A DNA stretch of 64,000 nucleotides from DQWO01 sp964478545. Its GTDB lineage: Bacteria; Desulfobacterota; Anaeroferrophillalia; Anaeroferrophillales; Anaeroferrophillaceae. Location of the stretch: contig CAYZIS010000010.1 of assembly GCA_964478545.1 (NCBI GenBank), positions 1 to 64,000 of the forward strand, given 5' to 3'. Position numbers and translations under genes: made by a program. How positions within the stretch are numbered: position 1 is the stretch's first letter; the number at the start of each line of letters is the position of its first letter. Below the pieces are notes generated by a model. That model was not told the origin of the DNA and searched no databases. It saw nothing but the letters and a program-made list of their open reading frames with translations. Below are positions 25,620 through 33,375 of the stretch, piece by piece.

Positions 25620-27482
25620 TTAGAAACCAAATGAAGCATCCAGCATTTCCACAGCAACCTTTTCCCGCATTTCAATGCTTTGACATTGGCTCTTAAGACT
25701 GTTTACCACTTCAACGATAAAATATTTTGCCGCAGCTATCTTGCCTTCATAAAATGCCACTTCTTCATTACTGCGAGCCAGAGACCGCTGGGCTGCCTTA
25801 CCTTCCACCCCAGCCTCCTGATAAATAACTTCTAATTTTTCCACCGCAATTCCAGCAGCCTGGAGCAATTGCCATCCTACCATCAGGTTACCAAAAATCA
25901 TCAGGTAAGGACGGGCATTGAGAATAGGAATGACCAAACCAGAGCCTTCTGACCAAATACCAAAATTTTTGGTTAGATTTCCCACAGCCTGCAATGCTTC
26001 AGCCAAAATAGCAGCATATTTTTGCAGGATCTCATTTTTCTGAAGTTGGGCTACCGTTTTTCCGATTTCCTGCAACAGATTACGGACATTTGCACCATGG
26101 CGCTGACCGAGTTTACGACCCACCAGATCAAGAGCCTGAATGCCATTGGTACCCTCATAGAGACAGGCAATTTTTGCATCCCGCAAGTATTGTTCCACCG
26201 GATATTCACTACAATATCCATAGCCACCATAGATATCAATAGCCAATGAACAAATTTCTATGGCCTTATCAGAGGAGAAAGCTTTACATACCGGCGTCAT
26301 CAACTCAGCAAAGCCATGCCAATAATCCCGTTGTTCCGGAATTTCAGCAATTTCAGCCCGGTCAATGGAGTAGGCAACAAAATAATTCATTGCTCTGATA
26401 CCCTCTACATAGGCTTTCATCCAGAGTAGCGAACGCCGGATATCAGGATGTTCAATGATCGGCACCCCTTTTGCGGCAGGATTGCTGAACTCCCAGATCG
26501 CCCGACTCTGGATGCGCTCCCGGGCATAGGCAAGAGAATGTTCATAGGCGGCCGTGGCATGCCCCAATCCCTGCATACCAACTTCCAACCGGGCCTCGTT
26601 CATCATGTTGAACATGATGGGCATCCCCTGGCGCTCTTCACCAAGAAGTTCGCCAATACAATTTTCTTCCTCGCCAAAATTCAGGGTACAGGTTGCTGAC
26701 CCTTTAATCCCCATTTTATGTTCAATATTGCCAGTAAGCACATCATTGGACTCACCCAGCGCCCCATCATCATTGACTTTTATTTTAGGCACAATAAACA
26801 GAGATATCCCATCCGTTCCGGGAGGGTCTCCTTCAATCCGGGCCAGGACCGCATGAATATTATTCTCGGTCAAATCATGATCACCACTGGAAATAAAACA
26901 TTTAGTCCCAACGATTTGATAGCGACCATCCAGCAATAGTTTCGCCCGGGTTTTCAGAGCTCCCACATCACTGCCGGCACCAGGCTCGGTCAGACACATA
27001 GTTCCACCCCATTGGCCAGTATACATTTTATCCATATACTTTCGCTGCTGGGTTTCCGTGCCATATTTTTCAATCAGTCCACCAGCACCGCAGGTCAGGC
27101 CCGGATACATGACAAAGGAAAAATTGGCAGCATTGAACAACTCGGCACAGGCAGAGAAAACCGTTAGGGGCATTCCCTGGCCACCTACTTCCACTGACCT
27201 GTGGGCGGCGTTCCAACCGGCCTCACAGTATTTTTTATAAGGTTCATGAAAACAGGGCGGGGCGAAAACCTGCCCATTTTTAAAAGTACATCCCTGCTGA
27301 TCACCGAGGTTGTAGGTGGGCAGAATTTCATTCACCGCCATTTTTTCCGCTTCACCAATCAACATATTGACATCCTCAACCGTATAATCCTGATACTTTC
27401 CGGCAGCAAACAGGCTATCAACCCCAAGCTGTTCAAAAAGGACAAACTTCTGGTCTCTGATATTAACCAGTCCATTACTCAT
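25620..27482 (-). CDS. Acyl-CoA dehydrogenase (long, FadE-like)
   Basis: The 620-residue flavoprotein shows the acyl-CoA dehydrogenase fold: 'MCLTEPGAGSDVGALKTRA' (FAD and substrate binding), 'KCFISSGDHDLTENNIHAV', 'HKMGIKGSATCTLNF' and 'CLYEGTNGIQALDLVGRKL', whose Glu is the catalytic base. About 150 residues beyond the usual 390-residue core form a helical C-terminal extension, as in the membrane-associated long members. It oxidises acyl-CoA to trans-2-enoyl-CoA and passes electrons to ETF; no etf genes are in the window. First gene of the operon, with a FadR-box-like palindrome 25 bp upstream of its start. Confidence 0.9.
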   Translation of the reverse strand: MSNGLVNIRDQKFVLFEQLGVDSLFAAGKYQDYTVEDVNMLIGEAEKMAVNEILPTYNLGDQQGCTFKNGQVFAPPCFHEPYKKYCEAGWNAAHRSVEVGGQGMPLTVFSACAELFNAANFSFVMYPGLTCGAGGLIEKYGTETQQRKYMDKMYTGQWGGTMCLTEPGAGSDVGALKTRAKLLLDGRYQIVGTKCFISSGDHDLTENNIHAVLARIEGDPPGTDGISLFIVPKIKVNDDGALGESNDVLTGNIEHKMGIKGSATCTLNFGEEENCIGELLGEERQGMPIMFNMMNEARLEVGMQGLGHATAAYEHSLAYARERIQSRAIWEFSNPAAKGVPIIEHPDIRRSLLWMKAYVEGIRAMNYFVAYSIDRAEIAEIPEQRDYWHGFAELMTPVCKAFSSDKAIEICSLAIDIYGGYGYCSEYPVEQYLRDAKIACLYEGTNGIQALDLVGRKLGQRHGANVRNLLQEIGKTVAQLQKNEILQKYAAILAEALQAVGNLTKNFGIWSEGSGLVIPILNARPYLMIFGNLMVGWQLLQAAGIAVEKLEVIYQEAGVEGKAAQRSLARSNEEVAFYEGKIAAAKYFIVEVVNSLKSQCQSIEMREKVAVEMLDASFGF

Positions 27483-27506
27483 ATTTATTTCCTTCTTCGA
27501 AATTTA

Positions 27507-27524
27507 TGGGTGATTGTTCATTCA
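27507..27524. promoter_or_regulatory. FadR-box-like operator upstream of acyl-CoA dehydrogenase
   Basis: TGGGTGATTGTTCATTCA matches 13 or more positions of the Bacillus FadR box TGAATGAMTANTCATTCA, with the right half-site perfect. It lies between the dehydrogenase start and the FadR-like repressor gene, where repression of the operon would act. Confidence 0.6.
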
Positions 27525-27588
27525 TTACAAAGATAAAAAACTATCAATTAATAACCAGGGTGATTACTGGTAATATTTGATAAAATTA

Positions 27589-28200
27589 TCAGGGTTGATT
27601 AACAGTTAAGCCACTTTTGAGGATTGTCAGGACATCAGAAGCATTTTTACTGAGGGAATATTTCCGGGAACTGAATACCCAGCAGCTGACAATTTCATCC
27701 ATGCAGCCGAAAATCACTTCCCGAGTCACCTTCGTTTTAATCTGAGGATTGAAAGTTCCCTGCTGTTTTCCTTCATCAATCAGCGTTTCAATAAGTTGAT
27801 AATATTGTTTGAGTGGTTCAGCAATACCAGAACGAATAGAAGCATCAGACTGACGAAGTTGAATTTGTATAAAGTTGGCAAGGGATGGATTTTTCTCCAG
27901 GTGATTGAAATGGAAATTTACCAAAACTGACAACTTTTCAAGTGCACTCGTATGGAGTTGCAATAAAACCTTCAACTGGGTGATAAACTCATTCATTTTT
28001 TCACGGAAGACAGAAACCAGCACATCTTCCTTATTAGCAAAATACAGGTATATGGTTCCATCAGCAATCCCTGCTTGACGGGCGATCTTAGCCACCTGAC
28101 AATTATGGTAACCATATTCAGCAAAGACCTCCAAGGCCGCGTCAATAATAGCCATATATTTTTCCCGTTTTCGAGGTTCCAGGGGCACTTTACTATTCAT
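27589..28200 (-). CDS. TetR-family fatty-acid degradation repressor (FadR-like)
   Basis: The 203-residue protein has an N-terminal TetR helix-turn-helix, 'QVAKIARQAGIADGTIYLYF' (residues 36-55), that is nearly the same as in Bacillus FadR (YsiA). The start of the ligand domain, 'ANKEDVLVSVFREKMNEF', also agrees. The family binds DNA near beta-oxidation genes and is released by long-chain acyl-CoA. I chose the ATG at 28200, whose second to fourth codons overlap the end of fadD; an ATG at 28209 would add three residues. It is the second gene of a fadD-repressor unit, and both operators found nearby fit its expected target. Autoregulation through the fadD promoter follows. Confidence 0.85.
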   Translation of the reverse strand: MNSKVPLEPRKREKYMAIIDAALEVFAEYGYHNCQVAKIARQAGIADGTIYLYFANKEDVLVSVFREKMNEFITQLKVLLQLHTSALEKLSVLVNFHFNHLEKNPSLANFIQIQLRQSDASIRSGIAEPLKQYYQLIETLIDEGKQQGTFNPQIKTKVTREVIFGCMDEIVSCWVFSSRKYSLSKNASDVLTILKSGLTVNQP

Positions 28201-29989
28201 ACAAGGCATCCAGTTGCTGCTGATATTTAGCCGTCACAATTTTACGCCGCAACTTCATGGTCGGAGTTATCTCTTCCTTATCCATGGAGAAGTCACCGTC
28301 TAGAAGAATAAATTTCTTCACTTGTTCACAATTAGGGATCTCATTTTCTTCTTGCACCTTTTCAAACCGCTGCTCAAAGAGTCTGATAATCTCGGGATCT
28401 TCGAGCAAACCCCTGATATCGGTATAGAGGATATCATAGTTCAGGGCATATTCCTCAAGCCTTTCAAAATCAGACACCACCAAAGCCGACACAAACCGCT
28501 GTTTATCACCATAGAGCATAACTTCACTGATATAGTCATCCATCTTCAGTAAATTTTCCAGGAGCTGTGGCGCAATATTCTTACCGCCTGTAGTGACAAT
28601 CAGGTCTTTTTTCCGGTCGGTAATGCTTAAGTATCCCTCGTTATCCAGATTGCCTATGTCACCGGTACAAAACCATCCATCCACAAACGCATCCCTGGTT
28701 GCTTCGGGATTTTTATAATACCCTTGGGTTATATTGGGTCCTTTGGCCAGGATTTCACCATCATCAGCAATTTTCACCTGGACACCAGGAATCACCTTAC
28801 CTACAGTGCCAAACTTGAGTTCTTCCGGTGTATTCACCGCCAGAACCGGCGAGGTCTCAGTCAGACCATACCCTTCCAAGATATAATAACCGGTAGCGTA
28901 AAAAAACTCGGCTATCTCCTTTGGCAAGGGCGCTCCACCTGAAACAAAAAACCTCAAACGCCCACCTAATTTTTCCCCCATTTTACTGAACACCAATTTT
29001 TTAGCCAAGCCATATTGCCAAGCCAAAAAAGCGGAGGGTTCTTTTTTTTCTTCTTTACAGGCAGCAATTTTATCCGCAATCCCAAAGGCCCAGAACATCA
29101 GGCGTTTTTTCAGTCCGCTACTATGCAGAGCAGCATCATAGATTTTGGCATAGATCTTTTCAAAAAGGCGAGGAACACTGACCACGATGGTTGGCCCTAC
29201 TTCTTCCATATTCTGCGGCACCGTATCAATGGCTTCGGCATAAGCAATGCTTGCACCGGCCATAACCATCAAATAATAACCCGCCTGCCGTTCAAACACA
29301 TGACTCAAAGGCAGATGGGAGAGGGCAATATCATCATGGGTAACACTAACCCGGGTAAGAGCAGCCTCACAATTACTGTAGAAATTATGATGCGTAAGCA
29401 TGACTCCTTTGGGATCACCGGTTGTCCCGGAGGTATAGATAATGGTCGCCAGATCATCGGGTTTTATATTAGTCTTAAGTTCATCCAACTTACCCGGGTT
29501 TTGCTGTAACCACGATTTCCCTTCCGCTTCCAGAAATGAGAGGGTAATAACGTTATCATCCGCCAGCAAAGCATCATCAACACCATGATCAATTACAACA
29601 ATGGTTTTCAGCAGGGGACAAGATTTTTTCGCTTCCAGGACTTTGCACAGTTGCTCTTCAGTGGAAACAAAAATAGCTGCTGCTTCAGAATCATTAACAA
29701 TATAGACAACCTGGGATGGCCTATTGGTGGGATAAATAGGGACATCCGCACCACCAGTATTAAGAATGGCAAGATCGATAAAAGCCCATTCAGAGCGATT
29801 CTCCGACAGCAGGGCCACCTTATCTCCCGGCTGTAAACCACGAGACAATAGCCCGGCAGCAATATGACGAACTTCTTCAGCCCATTCATTCCAGCTTACA
29901 TCGACATAGGCCCCACTCCGCTTGACCATCATTGCCCGATCATTGCCGTAGCGATCAACCTGGTCAAAAAACATCTGAACAAGATTCAT
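28193..29989 (-). CDS. Long-chain fatty-acid-CoA ligase (FadD-like)
   Basis: The protein of about 598 residues is an AMP-forming adenylate synthetase. 'ATIIYTSGTTGDPKGVMLTH' (P-loop, core motif A3), 'EGYGLTETSPVLAVNT', 'GWFCTGDIGNLDNEGYL' and 'ITDRKKDLIVTTGGKNIAP' (with a C-terminal lysine region) are all present. It activates long-chain fatty acids to acyl-CoA at the membrane. I chose ATG 29989, preceded by GAGG, over an ATG 12 codons upstream that would lie beside the operator. The coupled repressor gene follows with a short overlap. Confidence 0.88.
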   Translation of the reverse strand: MNLVQMFFDQVDRYGNDRAMMVKRSGAYVDVSWNEWAEEVRHIAAGLLSRGLQPGDKVALLSENRSEWAFIDLAILNTGGADVPIYPTNRPSQVVYIVNDSEAAAIFVSTEEQLCKVLEAKKSCPLLKTIVVIDHGVDDALLADDNVITLSFLEAEGKSWLQQNPGKLDELKTNIKPDDLATIIYTSGTTGDPKGVMLTHHNFYSNCEAALTRVSVTHDDIALSHLPLSHVFERQAGYYLMVMAGASIAYAEAIDTVPQNMEEVGPTIVVSVPRLFEKIYAKIYDAALHSSGLKKRLMFWAFGIADKIAACKEEKKEPSAFLAWQYGLAKKLVFSKMGEKLGGRLRFFVSGGAPLPKEIAEFFYATGYYILEGYGLTETSPVLAVNTPEELKFGTVGKVIPGVQVKIADDGEILAKGPNITQGYYKNPEATRDAFVDGWFCTGDIGNLDNEGYLSITDRKKDLIVTTGGKNIAPQLLENLLKMDDYISEVMLYGDKQRFVSALVVSDFERLEEYALNYDILYTDIRGLLEDPEIIRLFEQRFEKVQEENEIPNCEQVKKFILLDGDFSMDKEEITPTMKLRRKIVTAKYQQQLDALYE

Positions 29990-30010
29990 TTCCTCATCCC
30001 TTTTAATAAA

Positions 30011-30028
30011 TGAATGAGCACTCATTTT
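30011..30028. promoter_or_regulatory. FadR-box-like operator upstream of fadD
   Basis: TGAATGAGCACTCATTTT contains the perfect inverted repeat AATGAG-CA-CTCATT and agrees with the Bacillus FadR box except at its centre and last two bases. It lies 21 bp before the chosen fadD start. Confidence 0.7.
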
Positions 30029-30104
30029 TTTATTAGCGATAAATCATTTTGATTTGCTTGTCAAGAAAAAAAATCAACAAGGGATAGACAAAAAGATAGG
30101 ACAG

Positions 30105-31094
30105 TTAAACAGAAGAAAAATATTCACAGGCTTTTGGTGTTGCTACCCGTCCCCGGGGGGTACGCGCCAGAAAGCCAAGCTGCAGGAGGTAAGGTTCACA
30201 AACATCTTCCAGGGTATCTGACTCTTCCTGGAGCACCGCCGCAAGCGTTTCAATTCCAACTGGGCCACCATTAAATTTGCGAATTATCGCCAGCATATAC
30301 TGACGATCAAGAGGGTCAAACCCATAGGTATCAATTTCCATCTGTTCCAAAGCATGGCGAGATACTTCTGGCGTAATCATCCTCTGCCCATGAATCTGGG
30401 CAAAATCCCTGATCCGTTTCAGCAATCGATTAGCCACCCGAGGTGTACCTCTGGAACAACTGGCTATCTCTGCTGCCCCCTGATCATTGATATCAAGTTT
30501 TAGGATGCCAGCTGATCTTTTTATAATCTGGCTCAGGTCATCGAGGTTATAAAATTCCAGGCGAAAAGTAATCCCAAATCGACCACGCAATGGCGAACTC
30601 AACAAGCCTGATCTGGTGGTTGCCCCAATAAGGGTAAAAGGCGGTAAATCCAAGCGAATGGAACGTGCGGTTGGCCCCTGGCCGATAATAATATCCAGCT
30701 TAAAATCTTCCAGGGCCGGATAGAGTATTTCCTCGACAGCACGATTTAAACGGTGAATTTCGTCAATAAACAGGACATCCCGATCCTTCAGATTGGTGAG
30801 GATAGCAGCAAGATCTCCAGGACGTTCAATTGCCGGACCCGAGGTCGAGCGAACCTGGACGCCCATTTCCCGAGCGACGATATTTGACAGAGTGGTCTTT
30901 CCCAACCCTGGCGGTCCGGAAAAGAGAACGTGATCCAAAGGCTCACAACGTTCACAGGCAGCAGCAATAAAAACATTGAGATTATCTTTGATGCGTGACT
31001 GGCCGATATACTCTATCAACCTGCTTGGACGCAGGTAAACTTCTTCTGGCAAATCGCTTGTCAATGGCTGCTGGCCAACCAGTCTATCATCCAT
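30105..31094 (-). CDS. ruvB: Holliday junction branch migration ATPase RuvB
   Basis: The 329-residue protein has the RuvB AAA+ signature: Walker A 'GPPGLGKT' at residues 60-67, Walker B 'DEIH' at 111-114, sensor-1 and arginine-finger region 'LIGATTRSGLLSSPLRGRFG', and the C-terminal winged helix 'LGFLARTPRGRVAT'. It drives branch migration of Holliday junctions as a hexamer with RuvA. I chose ATG 31094, which overlaps the end of ruvA by eight bases; an upstream ATG at 31169 lies deep inside ruvA. Last gene of ruvCAB. Confidence 0.96.
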   Translation of the reverse strand: MDDRLVGQQPLTSDLPEEVYLRPSRLIEYIGQSRIKDNLNVFIAAACERCEPLDHVLFSGPPGLGKTTLSNIVAREMGVQVRSTSGPAIERPGDLAAILTNLKDRDVLFIDEIHRLNRAVEEILYPALEDFKLDIIIGQGPTARSIRLDLPPFTLIGATTRSGLLSSPLRGRFGITFRLEFYNLDDLSQIIKRSAGILKLDINDQGAAEIASCSRGTPRVANRLLKRIRDFAQIHGQRMITPEVSRHALEQMEIDTYGFDPLDRQYMLAIIRKFNGGPVGIETLAAVLQEESDTLEDVCEPYLLQLGFLARTPRGRVATPKACEYFSSV

Positions 31095-31695
31095 TAGACA
31101 ACCCTTTGAGGATTTTCTTGAGTAAATCTTCCACTCGTCCTTCAGAATTTTCATGAAGAACTTTATCAACTATTCCTAAGCAGTCCGCCGGTTTATATCC
31201 AAGAGTTTCCATCGCGGCCAATAATTCGTTTCGCTTTGTAGGGGCAGCATATATGGATGATATTCCCTGTTGACTCCAAGAACCAGATTGACTCTTCTTC
31301 AGCTCTTCACCCAGTTCAAGGGCCAGGCGCTGGGATAATTTTTTCCCCAGACCTGGTATTTTTACCAACAAAGCTACATCCTGATTCATCAGCAATTGTT
31401 CAAGCTGAGCAATTTCAACTTTGGAAATAATATTAAGCGCCAGTTTGGGGCCCACACCGGAAACGGATAATAAACGTAAAAACATCCGTTGTTCTTCACA
31501 GCTATAAAATCCATACAGTATCAGGTGCTCATCCCGAATACGGGTGGTCACCCACAAAGTAGTCTGTTGTTCCAGTTCCGGAAGCTGACGGTATGTCCCC
31601 CCAGGAATAAGCAGACGATAACCAACCCCCGAAGCATCAACAATAACCTGATCAGGAGATTTTTGAATCAGCACACCGGATATGCGGGCAATCAT
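31087..31695 (-). CDS. ruvA: Holliday junction DNA-binding subunit RuvA
   Basis: The 202-residue protein opens 'MIARISGVLIQKSPDQVIVD' (OB-fold domain). It has the helix-hairpin-helix pair 'LLSVSGVGPKLALNII' and 'LVKIPGLGKKLSQRLALELG', and a C-terminal RuvB-binding domain from about residue 155. It binds four-way junctions and loads RuvB. The ATG at 31695 overlaps the ruvC stop as ATGA, so the start is well fixed. Confidence 0.96.
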   Translation of the reverse strand: MIARISGVLIQKSPDQVIVDASGVGYRLLIPGGTYRQLPELEQQTTLWVTTRIRDEHLILYGFYSCEEQRMFLRLLSVSGVGPKLALNIISKVEIAQLEQLLMNQDVALLVKIPGLGKKLSQRLALELGEELKKSQSGSWSQQGISSIYAAPTKRNELLAAMETLGYKPADCLGIVDKVLHENSEGRVEDLLKKILKGLSNG

Positions 31696-32189
31696 GATTT
31701 CACCTTTGCTTCCCAACTGAGCAATTGCTGGTGATGATGGTGGCAAATAGCCACAGCCAGAGCATCGGCAGCATGTTCTCCGGTAATCAGCCGCTGATTC
31801 AAAATAACTGAAACCATCTGCTGAACCTGTTCTTTCGTGGCTTTTCCATAACCAACCACGGCCTGCTTTACCACTGTCGGTGGGTATTCAGCAATGTCCA
31901 GACCACAATTTGCCATTGCAACCATGGCCGCACCACGAGCCTGTCCCAAAACGATCATACTCTTTACATTGGGACCATAGAAAATACCTTCAACTGCAGC
32001 CAAGTCCGGGTGATACTCATCCACTATTTCCATAGTAGCAGAATAGAGGCGGGATAGTTTTTGTGAGGTGGTTTTTTTTGGAGAAAGAGAAACCTGTGAG
32101 TGATGCACATGCAACAGATCACTGCCATCACTTCTTACCAGGCCGAAACCGGTTGAGGCGCTGCCGGGATCAATTCCTAATATTAACAT
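31692..32189 (-). CDS. ruvC: Holliday junction resolvase RuvC
   Basis: The 165-residue nuclease has the acidic active site of RuvC: Asp7 in 'ILGIDPGS', Glu67 in 'AAVEGIF' and the 'GEHAADALAVA' segment with His139 and Asp142. It cuts junctions symmetrically after RuvAB migration. The gene overlaps ruvA at ATGA. Upstream, where yebC normally lies close by, a MITE-like element separates the two genes. Confidence 0.95.
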   Translation of the reverse strand: MLILGIDPGSASTGFGLVRSDGSDLLHVHHSQVSLSPKKTTSQKLSRLYSATMEIVDEYHPDLAAVEGIFYGPNVKSMIVLGQARGAAMVAMANCGLDIAEYPPTVVKQAVVGYGKATKEQVQQMVSVILNQRLITGEHAADALAVAICHHHHQQLLSWEAKVKS

Positions 32190-32216
32190 TTGTCATTCAT
32201 AGCAGCTAAGCTAAAA

Positions 32217-32435
32217 TACTCAACTTTCTGACTTGCATTGCCAGGGATACATTACAGGATGTTAGGGCTTGGCTCATAGTGGTTTTGGCCGCCGGACGAA
32301 TCACCTGGATGGTGATTCGCGGCGGACGCCTTGGAAGCCGGCCATGGACGGCCGGCGAGAATGAGCAAGAGCCATGCCGGAACATCCATGAAAATTTCTT
32401 TCAGCTGTTTTTAGAACAACTCAGAAAGTTGAGTA
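32217..32435. repeat. MITE-like element, copy A (219 bp)
   Basis: Perfect 15-bp terminal inverted repeats TACTCAACTTTCTGA / TCAGAAAGTTGAGTA bound this element, extending to 19 bp with one mismatch. Inside are two strong hairpins, CGAATCACC-TGGAT-GGTGATTCG and GCCGGCC-ATGGAC-GGCCGGC. Its ends and about 60 bases next to the left end, plus 15 next to the right, match copy B at 42323-42435, which lacks the hairpin insert. No coding capacity. It sits between ruvC and yebC. Confidence 0.8.
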
Positions 32436-32442
32436 AAATACT

Positions 32443-33198
32443 TCATCCCTGCAACTGTTCCAACAATTCCATATCGATATCAAAGTTAGCGTACACATTC
32501 TGGACATCATCAGAATCTTCTAGTTTTTCCATCAACCGCAACATCTGTTCTGCGGCTTTCCCTTCAAGTTTGATGGTATTCTGAGGAATTTTTGTAACCT
32601 CCGCAGACACATAAGCCCAACCTTTTTCATCAAAAGCCTGTTTGACCACTTCAAAATTTTCCGGAGTAGTAAGTACTTCAAAAGTACCATCTTCCGTTAT
32701 TTCTTCCACATCATCGGCGCCGGATTCCAACGCCAAGTCAAAAAGCTCTTCTTCATCAATGCCTTCTTTTTCAAAAACAATCAGGCCTTTAGTATCAAAC
32801 ATCCAGCCGACACAGCCATTTTCTCCGAGATTCCCGTTGCCTTTATTGAAAATATGCCTGATATCGGCCGCTGTGCGATTGCGGTTATCAGTCAGGATAT
32901 CAACCATTACCGCTACCCCACCCGGCCCATAACCTTCATACACCAATTCCTCATAAGAAACACCTTCAAGCTCACCCGTACCCCGTTTGATAGAACGTTC
33001 AATGTTGTCTTTGGGCATATTGACCGCTTTAGCTGCCGCAATCGCCGTACGCAAGCGAGGATTCATATCGACATCGCCACCACCATCGCGGGCAGCTACC
33101 GTAATTTCTTTGATCAGCTTGGTAAATATTTTCCCGCGTTTGGCGTCTACTGCCCCTTTACGATGTTTAATAGAACTCCACTTATTATGACCTGACAT
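32443..33198 (-). CDS. yebC: YebC/PmpR-family protein
   Basis: The 251-residue protein matches YebC over its whole length, from 'MSGHNKWSSIKHRKGAVDAK' through 'NMPKDNIERSIKRGTGE' and 'YEGYGPGGVAVMVDILTDN' to 'GCVGWMFDTKGLI'. The family was long called a transcriptional regulator; recent work links it to translation of proline-rich stretches. AAGGTGG precedes the ATG. In many relatives it heads the ruvCAB operon; here the MITE-like element lies between, with 253 bp separating it from ruvC. Confidence 0.92.
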   Translation of the reverse strand: MSGHNKWSSIKHRKGAVDAKRGKIFTKLIKEITVAARDGGGDVDMNPRLRTAIAAAKAVNMPKDNIERSIKRGTGELEGVSYEELVYEGYGPGGVAVMVDILTDNRNRTAADIRHIFNKGNGNLGENGCVGWMFDTKGLIVFEKEGIDEEELFDLALESGADDVEEITEDGTFEVLTTPENFEVVKQAFDEKGWAYVSAEVTKIPQNTIKLEGKAAEQMLRLMEKLEDSDDVQNVYANFDIDMELLEQLQG

Positions 33199-33321
33199 CT
33201 TTCCACCTTGAAAAATCTGAAAATAATTTGAATAATACTAAACTCCAGAAAAAGGCGATTATCTTGAGACCAACCACCACACCGAATATGTAGCGCACAG
33301 ATCAGCTATCTGTCAAGACTG

Positions 33322-33357
33322 AAAAAAAGGGCCGGCATAATGCCGACCCTTTTTTTC
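33322..33357. terminator. Bidirectional intrinsic terminator
   Basis: GGGCCGGCATAATGCCGACCC forms a hairpin with a single mismatch, with an A-run on the left and a T-run on the right, so it works on both strands. It ends hppA transcription on the minus strand and shields yebC. Confidence 0.8.
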
Positions 33358-33375
33358 ACCTATAAATGTAACAGA

